Shown: positions 28,295 through 37,681 of the stretch, piece after piece | Numbering within the stretch: position 1 is the stretch's first letter | How the letters are laid out: each line of letters starts with the position of its first letter | DNA from: Komagataeibacter diospyri | GTDB lineage: Bacteria; Pseudomonadota; Alphaproteobacteria; Acetobacterales; Acetobacteraceae | Assembly: GCF_006538165.1 (NCBI RefSeq) | Contig: NZ_BDLU01000001.1 | Coordinates: 30,219 to 94,218 of the forward strand | Length of the DNA stretch: 64,000 nucleotides | Direction: 5' to 3' | The notes under the pieces: generated by a model | The model's database searches: none | Told to the model about the DNA's origin: nothing | What the model saw: the letters and a program-made list of their open reading frames with translations, nothing else | Program-made: the position numbers and the translations under genes

Positions 28295-30637
28295 TTGTCC
28301 ACGGACGAGATTGTCGATCCCACGATTGCCCCTTCCGACCAGTTCCGGCGCTTTCTCTATCATATCGGCATTCCGGTGGCCGGTGTGGTTACGGTCATTG
28401 CCGTCATTGCCGGGGTGGGGTGGCATTCCTACCAGACCGTCCGCACTGGCGCGCTGACCCTGACGCATGACCTGCTGGTCAGCCAGCAGGAGTATATTGC
28501 CAAGGAAGTCAGTTCCTTCCTCATGCCCGCCTCCGCCGGGGCGATCGTGGCGCGCGACATGCTCGAGCATGGTGCCCCAGCGGTCGAACAGAAGATATTC
28601 AACGGCTACAGCAGCACCATGATGCGGAATGTTCCGCAGATCCAGTCCTTCTACATTGCCGACAGCGACGGCAATTTCAGTACGCTGGAACATGGTGAAC
28701 AGCCCGGCCAGACCGCACTTACAACCCTGCATGATGTGGGTACGCCCAAGGCGATCTTCACGCATGAACTGCGTGACGGCGATGGCAAGCTGCTGAAGCA
28801 GTGGCAGACCCCGGCAGGTACATATGACCCCCGCGGGCATGCATGGTTTACCGATGCGGTCAAGGCCGGGCAGGAAATCTGGACCCCTCCCTACCTTGTG
28901 GAAGTCACCAGGCAGATCACCATTACGGCGGCGGTTCCGTACAAGGGCAGTAATGACAAGACGTATGTCTATGCCATCAACATGTCCCTCAACCACCTCA
29001 ACAATTTTCTCAATTCGCTGAAAATCGGTGAAAGTGGTAACGCGATCCTGCTTCAGCAGGGCGGGAATGTTGTCGCCGGTCACGGTATGCAGGAAACCCA
29101 GACCAAGGCGCAGGGTGATCCGGCCAAGATGACGCTGGATCCCGTGAAATATCCGGTCATGACCAAGGCATTTGATGAATACCGCGTCCATGGTTATGGC
29201 GCACGTACCATCAAGGTGAATGGTCGACGGTATGTGACCATTACCGCCAACCTGCCGGTCGGCAAGGATAGCTGGGTGCTGCTGCTGGTGGCGCCCGAGG
29301 ATGATTTCTCACGTTTCGCCATGGCGGGCGGACAGCAGAACCTGATCTTCTTCGTTCTGGTTGTGATCATGGCGCTGGGCTTCGGGCTGCTGCTGTTCCT
29401 GCAGGCGCGCCGCAGTGACGGCCTGCGTAACCTGATCGCCAGGATGAGGCGGGTCGCCGGTCACGAAAGTGATGCCCTGCAGGAGGTCGCGCAATACGAG
29501 GAACTGTTCAATCCCGAAGACAATGCCCTGATTCTGACCAAGAAGCTGGCTGAACAGTCCGAGGCCAGAAGGGCCGCCATCTGGCGGATCCTGCATGATG
29601 GCCATACGCTCATGTGCATCGATTCCTATGATCGATTGCAGGACGTGCATTCCGGCGGCTTTGAAATGTCCACCACGGACCTGAAAAGCTTTTTCGACGC
29701 CGTATTCCATGGTGACCGCCTGGCCACGACCGCTGCCGATACGGATGAGCACACGACAGCATTCTACCGTGTGTACATGCGTGCTTTTGGCAGTAAATCC
29801 CTGGTCTGCTGCCCGATCGTGGGGAATGGTGGTCCGGTCGGGGTCATCACGCTGGAAGATGCGCCGCAGGCGGAAATGGTCTATCATTTCGTGCAGATGG
29901 TTGCAGGTGTGGCGGCGGTCCGTTTTTCCGCCCAGCATTATACTGCGGTGGCCGCCGCGCGTGAGGAACTGGAAACGGAGCCCGCAGCCACAGAGGAACT
30001 TCACGATCCCAGCCAGGGATTCCTGCTGGCCCCGGGTGCGTTGTCCATAAACGGACAGCCGAACGCTACGGACCTGAGCCAGATGGAAGGATTCTATCCC
30101 GCCGTCACCATCATGGTCATCAGCCTGTCTGACATGATCATGACGGCCCAGAATGATCCGGCCGCCAATATCAAGCTGATTGATGACATGGCGGCTGCGT
30201 TGCAGGATATTGCCCATCAGTGCGGGCTGTATTCCATCCGCATGCTGGGGCATCGCGTCGTCTGTATAGCGGGGTGTTCGCGCACGCCGGACAAGGGGGC
30301 GGTGTTCCGCATGGCGAATGCTGCGCTCATGATGCGTGAAAACGTGCTGGCCATGCTGTCGAAAGCGGATCTGGACCCGGTCTTCCGCATCGGTATTGAT
30401 GTCGGGCCGGTATTTGGCGGCATGCTGGGCAAGAACCCGCAGGCGTTCAACCTGTGGGGGGATGCCATGGGCATGGCCGAGATGATGGCGCAGGGCGCGC
30501 CGGATGTCGGCACGATCCAGGTATCGGAAAATGTTTACCAACGCCTGCGTCAGTACTTCCTGTTTCGTGAACGTGGCCGGTTCTTCATTCCTGGCATGGG
30601 GCTGACACGTACTTATGTGCTGGCCGGACGGCGATGA
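28295..30637 (+). CDS. Membrane sensor with GAF-like and degenerate class III cyclase domains
   Basis: 780 residues. Helix 1 spans about 25-46; a 300-residue periplasmic part fits a Cache-type ligand domain (DPRGHAWFTDAVKAG, TAAVPYKG); helix 2 is about 350-373. A GAF-like domain covers about 404-549 and a nucleotide-cyclase fold about 597-780. The cyclase fold is clear (FRIGIDVGPVFGGMLG, FNLWGDAMGMAEMM), yet both metal Asp are replaced (Ser610, His653) and so are the catalytic Asn (Gly726) and Arg (Met730). It is therefore probably a signalling pseudo-enzyme. Its stop overlaps the permease start as ATGA, tying it to the transporter. A TTG start is inferred. Confidence 0.8.
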   Translation: MSTDEIVDPTIAPSDQFRRFLYHIGIPVAGVVTVIAVIAGVGWHSYQTVRTGALTLTHDLLVSQQEYIAKEVSSFLMPASAGAIVARDMLEHGAPAVEQKIFNGYSSTMMRNVPQIQSFYIADSDGNFSTLEHGEQPGQTALTTLHDVGTPKAIFTHELRDGDGKLLKQWQTPAGTYDPRGHAWFTDAVKAGQEIWTPPYLVEVTRQITITAAVPYKGSNDKTYVYAINMSLNHLNNFLNSLKIGESGNAILLQQGGNVVAGHGMQETQTKAQGDPAKMTLDPVKYPVMTKAFDEYRVHGYGARTIKVNGRRYVTITANLPVGKDSWVLLLVAPEDDFSRFAMAGGQQNLIFFVLVVIMALGFGLLLFLQARRSDGLRNLIARMRRVAGHESDALQEVAQYEELFNPEDNALILTKKLAEQSEARRAAIWRILHDGHTLMCIDSYDRLQDVHSGGFEMSTTDLKSFFDAVFHGDRLATTAADTDEHTTAFYRVYMRAFGSKSLVCCPIVGNGGPVGVITLEDAPQAEMVYHFVQMVAGVAAVRFSAQHYTAVAAAREELETEPAATEELHDPSQGFLLAPGALSINGQPNATDLSQMEGFYPAVTIMVISLSDMIMTAQNDPAANIKLIDDMAAALQDIAHQCGLYSIRMLGHRVVCIAGCSRTPDKGAVFRMANAALMMRENVLAMLSKADLDPVFRIGIDVGPVFGGMLGKNPQAFNLWGDAMGMAEMMAQGAPDVGTIQVSENVYQRLRQYFLFRERGRFFIPGMGLTRTYVLAGRR

Positions 30638-31524
30638 CCGATACGCCAACCCAGGCCCCTGAGCGCGCGGCGCCACAGACAGGCCCCATGGCTGTTCCCC
30701 AGCCGGATGACGCCGGTCGTCTGGTGCATCTGCTGCGGCGTTTTGCGCCGTGGCTTGCAGCCCTTGGGCGGCTGACGCGGCATCAGGTGCGTTACACCCT
30801 GCTGGTGATTGGCGCCGGGTGGGGCGTGCTGCGCGAAAGCATGCGGTCCAATTCATGGCGCAGGCCGGTTATCTATGAATTCCGCGCCACCCTGCGGCAG
30901 GTTGTCAGTGGCGGTTTCCTTAGTATCGTGATCACCGCGACGCTGACGGGTCTTATGGTGGTGTCACAGGCTGCGTACTGGCTGGGTTATGCAGGCATGG
31001 CGCAGATGACGGGGTCGATCCTTGTTTCCGTGCTGGTGCGTGAAATTTCCCCCATCCTTGTTGGCATCATCATCATGGGGCGCAGCGGCATGCTGTCGCT
31101 GACCGAAATCGGCATGATGGTGCTGGGTGGAGAAGTGCGGGCGTTACAGGCGCGCGGTATTGACCCGTTTCTGGCGCTGATCATGCCGCGTACGTTCGCC
31201 TTTACGCTGGGTGGCTTTACGCTGGGCATGATCTTTGCCGTTGTATCGCTGCTGATGGGGTTTGTGGTCGCCCATTCCACGGGGGCCATCACGTCCTCGG
31301 TCTGGACATTCTTCTTCAATGTCCTTGCTGCGATGACGACATGGGATTACCTGATTATTCCGCTGAAATTCGTGCTGGTCGGTTTCTTTGTCGGGGTGGG
31401 GTCATGTGTTTCGGGCCTGACCGTCAGCAGCAATGACACGATGGCCACCATCATGCCGCGTGGATTTGCGCGCGGGATCATGCTGGTGCTGGTGGTCAAT
31501 ATCCTCTTCATGCTGGATTTCTGA
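30634..31524 (+). CDS. MlaE-like ABC permease of an MCE transport system
   Basis: 296 residues with a disordered Pro-rich N-terminus, then five or six membrane helices. LVREISPILVGIIIMGRSG matches the MlaE signature, and GGEVRALQARGIDPF sits where MlaE has the EQIDALRVMGIDP coupling helix. MlaE moves lipids between the inner membrane and the periplasmic MCE ring. Start is coupled to the sensor gene; the ATPase-like gene follows after one base. Substrate is unknown. Confidence 0.85.
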   Translation: MTDTPTQAPERAAPQTGPMAVPQPDDAGRLVHLLRRFAPWLAALGRLTRHQVRYTLLVIGAGWGVLRESMRSNSWRRPVIYEFRATLRQVVSGGFLSIVITATLTGLMVVSQAAYWLGYAGMAQMTGSILVSVLVREISPILVGIIIMGRSGMLSLTEIGMMVLGGEVRALQARGIDPFLALIMPRTFAFTLGGFTLGMIFAVVSLLMGFVVAHSTGAITSSVWTFFFNVLAAMTTWDYLIIPLKFVLVGFFVGVGSCVSGLTVSSNDTMATIMPRGFARGIMLVLVVNILFMLDF

Positions 31525-31525
31525 C

Positions 31526-32221
31526 ATGACAGCCAACGCTCCCCTGCTGGAACTGCGTGACGTCGTGCCGTCGTTCGAGGAAACCGGCCTCATGCCTGCG
31601 CCATACAACCTGCGCATCATGCCCGGTGAATGCGCGGTGATCGATTGTCGCGATTTTGAACGGGCCGCCATGTTTGCCGACCTGTGTTCAGGCATGGTTT
31701 CGCTGACGCAGGGCAATATCAGGTTCATGGGGCTGGACTGGAGCGCCCTGCACGACCGGCAGCTCTATGCGCTGCGTGGGCGTATTGGCCGCATTTCGCG
31801 CAACAGCAGCTGGCTCAACCTGTTTGGCACGCATCTCAATATCATGCTGCCACACCTGTACCATACCATGGACCCGTTTGATAACGTGGTCCTGCATGCC
31901 ACTGAACTGGGGCATCGGTTTGGTTTTCCCGGCCTGCCAACGTCCGCGCCCGACCGGCTGTCGGGTGCGGATCTGGCTCGGGCGGCGTGTGTACGTGCCT
32001 TCATGGGGCGGCCGGACCTGCTGGTGCTGGAGGATATATCCGACACGCTGCCAGAAGAGAATGTCCTGCCGTTTCTTGAAATGATGACCACGGCGCGGGA
32101 TCGTGGCTGTGGCGTGTTATGGTTCGTCCGTTCCGCGGCGGCCTGGCATGAATATCGCAAGGCGGTGAATATCCACATGCGCCTTCTTGACGAAGGTCTT
32201 TTTCCCATGCGGGTGGTGTAA
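31526..32221 (+). CDS. Degenerate ABC ATPase (MlaF-like pseudo-ATPase)
   Basis: 231 residues with an ABC-ATPase outline at the MlaF position. PGECAVIDCRDFERAAMF (33-50) stands where Walker A (GPSGSGKST) belongs and has no Gly-rich loop or Lys. The signature is LSGADLAR (145-152). The Walker B site reads LLVLEDISD (165-173), with Asp-Glu swapped to Glu-Asp. The Q-loop region reads SRNSSW and the H-loop His is missing (WFVRSAAAW). The other two frames hit stops within Walker A, so this is not a frameshift. It probably cannot hydrolyse ATP in the usual way. Its TAA shares a base with the next ATG. Confidence 0.8.
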   Translation: MTANAPLLELRDVVPSFEETGLMPAPYNLRIMPGECAVIDCRDFERAAMFADLCSGMVSLTQGNIRFMGLDWSALHDRQLYALRGRIGRISRNSSWLNLFGTHLNIMLPHLYHTMDPFDNVVLHATELGHRFGFPGLPTSAPDRLSGADLARAACVRAFMGRPDLLVLEDISDTLPEENVLPFLEMMTTARDRGCGVLWFVRSAAAWHEYRKAVNIHMRLLDEGLFPMRVV

Positions 32222-33174
32222 TGGTCCAGAAACAACAGTCAGACGGAATCCGGCAGCTTGTGCGCGTCCGTTACGCCGATGAATGGGTGGGGATACTGGT
32301 CCTTGTGGCCCTTGTCATCCTGCTTGGTGCGGTGATCGAGGCCGGCGTGCTGCGTGACTGGCTGACGCCGGCGGGCAGGCTGCGGATCGTGCTGCCCGAA
32401 AACGGTGTCAGTGGCCTGTCGGTTGGTGACGATCTGGAGGTCATGGGCATCCATGCGGGCACCGTGCGGCGCGTGCGGATCAATCCGTCGGGGGGCATGT
32501 ACGCCATTGCCGAGATCGATCCCGATATTGAACCCTATATCCGTCGTGACAGCACGGCCATCATCCGCAAGCGCTTCGTGGTGGCCGGGGCCAGCTACAT
32601 CGATGTTTCACGCGGGACGGGGGACAAGCTGGACTGGAGCTATGCTGTGCTGAGCGCCACCAACGCGCCCAACCCGGCTGACACCATTACCCAGACCTTC
32701 AGTGACATCCGTGACCGTGTCATCCCGGTTCTGGACAATGCCCAGCACATGATGGCAACGCTGGACGCCACCATTACGGACATGCATGCGGGCAAGGGCT
32801 CCATCGGGCGTCTCATGACCAATGACGACCTGATCCGTCAGGCTGAACAGATGATTACCAGCCTTAACGCCACCATTGCACAGCTGACACCGATCGAAAA
32901 ACAGCTTGCGGGTGTCATGGACAAGGCGAGCGCCAGCATGACCAACGTGCAGAAGGCCACGGGCGACCTGAGCAACGCGACACCGGCCATTACCCATAAC
33001 CTGCAGGATGCCAGCCAGCAGCTGCCGGTGCTTCTGGTTCAGGCGCAGACAACCGCCAGCAGCCTGCAGAAGCTGGTCGATCAGATGCGCGGTCTGTGGA
33101 TACTGGGCGGTAATGGCAACAAGGCGGCGAAGCATAACCATGCCCGCCTTCCGGCGCAGAAGGTGCAGCCATGA
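32221..33174 (+). CDS. MCE (MlaD-like) periplasmic lipid-binding protein
   Basis: 317 residues. One membrane helix (about 22-42, WVGILVLVALVILLGAVI) anchors an MCE domain (about 53-135) with GLSVGDDLEVMGIHAGTV and FVVAGASYIDVSRG. A long helical tail follows (about 155-295), rich in Ala/Thr/Gln. MlaD-type proteins form hexameric rings that carry lipids across the periplasm. The start overlaps the ATPase-like stop (TAATG) and the end overlaps the lipoprotein gene (ATGA, 33171-33174). Confidence 0.9.
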   Translation: MVQKQQSDGIRQLVRVRYADEWVGILVLVALVILLGAVIEAGVLRDWLTPAGRLRIVLPENGVSGLSVGDDLEVMGIHAGTVRRVRINPSGGMYAIAEIDPDIEPYIRRDSTAIIRKRFVVAGASYIDVSRGTGDKLDWSYAVLSATNAPNPADTITQTFSDIRDRVIPVLDNAQHMMATLDATITDMHAGKGSIGRLMTNDDLIRQAEQMITSLNATIAQLTPIEKQLAGVMDKASASMTNVQKATGDLSNATPAITHNLQDASQQLPVLLVQAQTTASSLQKLVDQMRGLWILGGNGNKAAKHNHARLPAQKVQP

Positions 33175-34061
33175 GAATGAAGAAGGAATATGCAGTCCTC
33201 GGCCTTGCCTTTGCGCTGGCAGGATGTGGTGGGGGCCAGGCAGTTACCCAGCCGGGTGACGCCACCCTGTTGCAGGATATGGATACCGCGAAGGATGCCG
33301 TGGGCCTCGAACGTCTTTCGGTGGCGGAACAGCAGTACCGTGCCGCAGGCCAGCGGGCTATCGCGCGTGATGATGTCACGGCCATAGGTGATGCGGGCTA
33401 TAACCTTGCCACTGTCCAGCTGGATGAGGACAAGGCGCAGGATGCGCTGTCCACGGTAACCGCGACGCGTTCGGCTCTGGCGATGCGGGGGCAGACGGGT
33501 GATGATGCCGGGCTGGATCTGGTGCAGGCGGGTGCCCTGCGTCGACTGGGGCGCGCTACCGAAGCAGCAGATGCCGCTACACGTGCTGCGGCGGCACAGG
33601 ACCCGGATATTGTGGAAAAAGCCCAACTGATCCGTGGCTTGATTGCCGATGACAGCAACGATCAGACCACGCTGGCATCCGTCGATGCCTATTTCGCGAA
33701 CCTGACCGGAAAGGTACCGACAGGCTGGACGGCGGATGCAAAGGAAATTGCAGCCCGTAACCTGCTGGCTACAGGCGGTAGCACACAGACCGCCATGCAG
33801 GACGCCATGCAGGCGGCGACCCTTCGCCAGACGCAGGTGGATTACCGTGATATGGCCCGTGCGCTTGGCGTTGCCGCCCGTGCGGCTGACAAGGCGGGAA
33901 ATACGCAGGTAGCGGCCCAGCTTTATGCCCGTGCCAGCCAGAGCGCGCGACAGGCGGGTGACAGGGCTGCGGCTGATCGCTGGGCAAAGCGGGCGGGCAC
34001 GACCACCGTCGCAGATCCTTTTGCCCTGCCTGCCGCTGCGACGACGACAAAGAAAAAATAG
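33171..34061 (+). CDS. Helical-repeat lipoprotein of the MCE operon
   Basis: 296 residues. The signal peptide ends in the lipobox FALAGCGGG, so the protein should be lipid-anchored. The rest is Ala-rich helices in TPR-like pairs (AEQQYRAAGQRAIARDD, GYNLATVQLDEDKAQDAL). It may play the part of a periplasmic partner, as MlaC or PqiC-type lipoproteins do in other MCE systems, though sequence similarity to those is not evident. Last gene of the coupled operon. Confidence 0.75.
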   Translation: MRMKKEYAVLGLAFALAGCGGGQAVTQPGDATLLQDMDTAKDAVGLERLSVAEQQYRAAGQRAIARDDVTAIGDAGYNLATVQLDEDKAQDALSTVTATRSALAMRGQTGDDAGLDLVQAGALRRLGRATEAADAATRAAAAQDPDIVEKAQLIRGLIADDSNDQTTLASVDAYFANLTGKVPTGWTADAKEIAARNLLATGGSTQTAMQDAMQAATLRQTQVDYRDMARALGVAARAADKAGNTQVAAQLYARASQSARQAGDRAAADRWAKRAGTTTVADPFALPAAATTTKKK

Positions 34062-34206
34062 GGATCAGCCTTTTGCCCGGCAGGGCATCCGTTGCGTGTG
34101 CCGGGTTCGTAATCAGGCAAGAGTGCCGCCTTTTTTAAAAAAGGTGACTCCCGGAAATTTTCAACAGCTTAATGGGGTGGGCCCATCCAGCCCACCATAC
34201 CTGTCA
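34062..34206. other. Convergent intergenic region with three hairpins
   Basis: CCCGGCA and TGCCGGG arms lie at 34076-34082 and 34099-34105. CCTTTTTTAAAAAAGG at 34129-34144 is a perfect palindrome with A and T tracts. GGTGGGC-CCATCCA-GCCCACC at 34176-34196 is a seven-base-pair stem close to the SulP stop. Together they probably end transcription from both sides. No gene is seen. Confidence 0.5.
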
Positions 34207-35664
34207 TTATGCCGGCTGCAGCCGTGTATGCCTGGTCAGAAGTCGGGTACTGGCGCCATTCAGTCCGATCAGCTGTACATCCATGCCCTGTGCCTCCATC
34301 TTGCCAATCAGCTCTTCCAGCATGCCGGCGGCCGTCATGTCCCATAAATGGGCATGGGTCAGGTCGATCGTGATGTGGCGGGCGGTATCATGCAGGTCGA
34401 ATGCATCGGCAAAGCTGTCGGATGAGGCAAAGAAGACCTGCCCGTTCACGATATAGGTCCGCGTCTGGTTATCAGCCGAAAGCGTATTGCTGACTGACAG
34501 CATGCTGGATACCTGAAAGGCAAAAAACAGCCCGTTCAGCAGTACGCCCACGGCAACACCTGCAGCAAGGTCATGCGTGCCCACGACAACTGCCACCGTC
34601 GCCAGCATGATGACACTGGTGGTGCGGGGATGATGGACAAGGTCACGTAGCGATGACCATGAAAACGTGCTGGCCGACACCATGATCATGATTGCCACAA
34701 GGGCTGCCACCGGCACCTGCGCCACCCATGGGCGCAGCGCCACCATAAGCAGCAGCAGGAAGGCGCCCGCCACGAAAGTGGAAAGCCGTCCCCGCCCGCC
34801 ATAACGCAGGTTACCTACGGTCTGTCCGATCATGCCACACCCCGCGATGCCACCAAACAGGCCGACGGCGATATTGGCGATACCCAGCCCCATGCATTCC
34901 TGCCGCTTGCTGCTGTGGGTTTCCGTCAGGTCATCCACCACGCGGGCCGTCATCATGGATTCCAGCACACCTACGCTGGCCATCGCCAGCGCAAAGGGTG
35001 CAATGATGTTGAGTGTATCAAGCGAGAACGGTACATCAGGCCAGACCAGATGCGGCAGGCTGTCAGGCAGGCGGCCAAGGTCGGCGACCGTATGCAGCGG
35101 CATGGGGTACAGCATCGACACTACGGTCAGCACAACAATGCAGATCAGTGGTGACGGGATGGCGGAGAAAAGTCGGGGCAGGGTGTAGATGATCACCAGC
35201 CCCAGCGCGATCATGGCATAGGTATGCCATGTCACATGCAGCATATGCGGGACCTGCGCTGAAAAGATCAGGATGGCCAGCGCATTGACAAACCCGGTCC
35301 GCACCGGGCGCGAGACATAGCGCATCAGCACATGCAGCCGCAGGATACCGAACACAACCTGCAACAGGCCACATAGCAGGGTCGCGGCCAGAAGATACTG
35401 CACCCCATGGGCGCGAACCAGGGCTGCGGCCACCAGGGCTACGGACCCGGCTGCCCCGGATATCATGCCCGGCCTGCCGCCGGTAAAGGCGATCACGACG
35501 CTTATGACAAAAGACGCATAAAGCCCGACTGCGGGATCGACCCCCGCGACAAAGGAAAAAGCAATGACTTCGGGGATCAGCGCAAACGTGCCGACCATAC
35601 CGGCCAGTGTGTCGCGCGTGATGTTACCGAACCATTCCTGACGGTAACGGGCGAGTGCAGACAT
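34207..35664 (-). CDS. SulP-family anion transporter with STAS domain
   Basis: 485 residues, with about 11-12 membrane helices. DTLAGMVGTFALIPEVIAF matches the SulP entry motif, and GMISGAAGSVALV and the Gly-rich GLFGGIAGCGMIGQT are typical. A C-terminal STAS domain (about 385-485, VNGQVFFASSDSF, ITIDLTHAHLWD) follows. SulP proteins carry sulfate, bicarbonate or dicarboxylates; the substrate cannot be read here. The ATG at 35664 begins the conserved part; an open frame extends upstream but overlaps queD antisense. Confidence 0.9.
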   Translation of the reverse strand: MSALARYRQEWFGNITRDTLAGMVGTFALIPEVIAFSFVAGVDPAVGLYASFVISVVIAFTGGRPGMISGAAGSVALVAAALVRAHGVQYLLAATLLCGLLQVVFGILRLHVLMRYVSRPVRTGFVNALAILIFSAQVPHMLHVTWHTYAMIALGLVIIYTLPRLFSAIPSPLICIVVLTVVSMLYPMPLHTVADLGRLPDSLPHLVWPDVPFSLDTLNIIAPFALAMASVGVLESMMTARVVDDLTETHSSKRQECMGLGIANIAVGLFGGIAGCGMIGQTVGNLRYGGRGRLSTFVAGAFLLLLMVALRPWVAQVPVAALVAIMIMVSASTFSWSSLRDLVHHPRTTSVIMLATVAVVVGTHDLAAGVAVGVLLNGLFFAFQVSSMLSVSNTLSADNQTRTYIVNGQVFFASSDSFADAFDLHDTARHITIDLTHAHLWDMTAAGMLEELIGKMEAQGMDVQLIGLNGASTRLLTRHTRLQPA

Positions 35665-35698
35665 GAAAAAAACGGGGCCTTTCGGGGCAGAAGGGTAA

Positions 35699-36226
35699 TC
35701 AGGTATCGGAAATGGTCGTGTCCGCACGCCGCCACCAGCAGTGCGGGGCGGGACGCGGCTGGGGCAGGACCGCCAGCGGGTCGCCACTGTAACGGACCGT
35801 GTTGGTGGGTGTTTCCTCGATTTCAATGCTGGCGCAGGTCAGCGTCCCGTTATCGGCGGCAAGGAAGGCATTCAGCTTGGCCATAAGCAGGCAGGCCAGC
35901 AGTTCGGTCGTGGGGTCGCCGGGTGTGACCAGTATGCGCTGCGCACGCTGTGGTTCGTGCCGGGCAAACCATGCGCGCAGGGGATCATCTTCCGACAGTT
36001 GCAGGGCATGGTCGACATGGTTGTCGATAAAGCCATGCCAGATACCCTTCGCCCGCTGGAAGGGCATGACCATGTTGGTGCGGCCGTCCAGTGCCGTCGG
36101 GTTCGTGGCGCGCAGGTGGACGCGGATATATTCATTATGGCCATGGGGCAGGGCGCAGCGTTCGCTTTCGCCCGCCAGCAGCCGGTGCGCCATGGAAAAG
36201 CGCCGGGTGAAAACCAGTTCAAACAT
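35699..36226 (-). CDS. queD: 6-carboxytetrahydropterin synthase QueD-like
   Basis: 175 residues. It turns dihydroneopterin triphosphate into 6-carboxytetrahydropterin in queuosine synthesis. The zinc and catalytic set is FSMAHRLL, C-x3-HGHN (CALPHGHN), [18 protein letters not shown] and IEIEETPTN. It is longer than many QueD proteins because of a C-terminal tail after RYSGDP. The ATG at 36226 lies within the last eight bases of queC, so the genes are coupled. Confidence 0.88.
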   Translation of the reverse strand: MFELVFTRRFSMAHRLLAGESERCALPHGHNEYIRVHLRATNPTALDGRTNMVMPFQRAKGIWHGFIDNHVDHALQLSEDDPLRAWFARHEPQRAQRILVTPGDPTTELLACLLMAKLNAFLAADNGTLTCASIEIEETPTNTVRYSGDPLAVLPQPRPAPHCWWRRADTTISDT

Positions 36227-36956
36227 GCTGGCGTGCCGCCATGTACTGCTCCCATCCCGCCTTGCGCAATCTGCAGGCAGGGCAGGTGCCGCAGCCATGT
36301 CCCCATGCATGAAGGGTACCACGTGTGCCAAGGTAGCAGCTATGGCTTTCGCGGTTGATCAGGTGGACAAGCGCATCACCACCCAGCTGGTGGGCCAGTT
36401 CCCATGTCTGTGCCTTGTCTATCCACATCAATGGCGTGTGCAGCACGTAGTGGGCGTCCATGCCAAGGTTGAGCGTTACCTGCAGGGACTTGATCGTGTC
36501 ATCGCGGCAGTCAGGGTAGCCGGAATAATCAGTCTCGCACACGCCGGTCACGATATGGCGGATGTTGCGGCGTGCAGCCAGGGCCGCGGCAAAGGTCAGG
36601 AAAATCAGGTTGCGACCGGGTACGAATGTGTTGGGCAGGCCGTTTTCGCTCATTGTGATCTTGGCTTCACGCGTCAGCGCCGTGTCCGATACGGTGCCAA
36701 GGGCGGCAAGGTCGAGTGTATGGTCCGCGCCCAGACGCTCGGCCCACCGGGCATTCTGTCTCGCCATCCCGTCGCGCAGGGCTGCGCGGCATTCCAGTTC
36801 AACCGCATGGCGCTGCCCGTAATCGAAACCAAGCGTCTCCACCCGGCCAAAACGCGCCAGTGCCCATGCAAGGCAGGTGGCTGAATCCTGACCGCCGGAA
36901 AACAGGACCAGTGCAGCTTCATTTTCAGGATGGGATGGGGGAGGGGGAACGCTCAT
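36219..36956 (-). CDS. queC: 7-cyano-7-deazaguanine synthase QueC
   Basis: 245 residues. It converts 7-carboxy-7-deazaguanine to preQ0 using ATP and ammonia. The PP-loop is [22 protein letters not shown] follows; [11 protein letters not shown] and [12 protein letters not shown] are family blocks; the C-terminal zinc site is [11 protein letters not shown] with an upstream Cys in SCYLG. It starts one base after queE ends and overlaps queD by eight bases. Confidence 0.96.
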   Translation of the reverse strand: MSVPPPPSHPENEAALVLFSGGQDSATCLAWALARFGRVETLGFDYGQRHAVELECRAALRDGMARQNARWAERLGADHTLDLAALGTVSDTALTREAKITMSENGLPNTFVPGRNLIFLTFAAALAARRNIRHIVTGVCETDYSGYPDCRDDTIKSLQVTLNLGMDAHYVLHTPLMWIDKAQTWELAHQLGGDALVHLINRESHSCYLGTRGTLHAWGHGCGTCPACRLRKAGWEQYMAARQHV

Positions 36957-36957
36957 A

Positions 36958-37593
36958 TCAGGGTATCCCGATCAGCTTGTGGGTCTGCAATGACAACCGC
37001 CATTGCGGGTGATACATGCAATACGTGACCGCATCGGTGGTGTTGCGGGCACGATTGGCATTATCCATTGGCTGGAGCCAGAACTGCTGGAAATCAAGCC
37101 CGGCCACCTGATCGGGCAGCAGGTCCGGCTGGGGATAGACCAGCTTCAGTTCATGTCCATGCGTCTGGACCAGATCCGCACCGGCCTTGGGGCTGACGCA
37201 TATCCAGTCGATCCCGTCCGGTGCGGCCATGGTGCCATTGGTTTCCACCGCGATTTCAAAGCCGCGTGCATGTAATGCCGCAATCAGCGCATCATCAAGC
37301 TGCAACAGGGGTTCACCGCCGGTCAGGACAACGAAGGCCCCTTTCCTGTCCCGTGCGGGCCATTGTGCGGCAATGGCGTCGGCCAGATGGTCCGCATCCG
37401 CGAAGCGACCGCCACCGGGGCCGTCGGTGCCGATGAAATCCGTATCACAGAACCGGCAGGTGGCTCGGTCCCGGTCGCGTTCCAGACCCGACCACAGGTT
37501 ACACCCCGTAAACCGGCAGAATACTGCCGTACGGCCCGCCTGCGCGCCCTCGCCCTGCAGGGTGGGGAATATTTCCTTTACGGTATAGGACAT
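36958..37593 (-). CDS. queE: 7-carboxy-7-deazaguanine synthase QueE
   Basis: 211-residue radical SAM enzyme that contracts the carboxytetrahydropterin ring. The start [16 protein letters not shown] is the family N-terminus. The iron-sulfur cysteines are spaced C-x14-C-x2-C, the longer QueE variant, rather than C-x3-C-x2-[11 protein letters not shown] binds SAM. It is first in queE-queC-queD. I looked for a preQ1 riboswitch in the 88 bases upstream and found none. Confidence 0.94.
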   Translation of the reverse strand: MSYTVKEIFPTLQGEGAQAGRTAVFCRFTGCNLWSGLERDRDRATCRFCDTDFIGTDGPGGGRFADADHLADAIAAQWPARDRKGAFVVLTGGEPLLQLDDALIAALHARGFEIAVETNGTMAAPDGIDWICVSPKAGADLVQTHGHELKLVYPQPDLLPDQVAGLDFQQFWLQPMDNANRARNTTDAVTYCMYHPQWRLSLQTHKLIGIP

Positions 37594-37681
37594 GTTCCAG
37601 ATTTCGTAATGCACGCGGCCGGAAAAAGGGCACCACGCGTGGGAACTGCCCCAGCCGGTCCCGCGCCCGGCTGCGTCGGGT

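Noticed and set aside
31526..32221. Walker A loss caused by a frameshift or sequencing error
   Set aside because: The other two frames reach stops within the segment, and the LSG and Walker B regions lie in the same frame as the altered P-loop.
37594..37681. preQ1 riboswitch before queE
   Set aside because: No preQ1 aptamer core is recognisable in the 88 bases on the minus strand.
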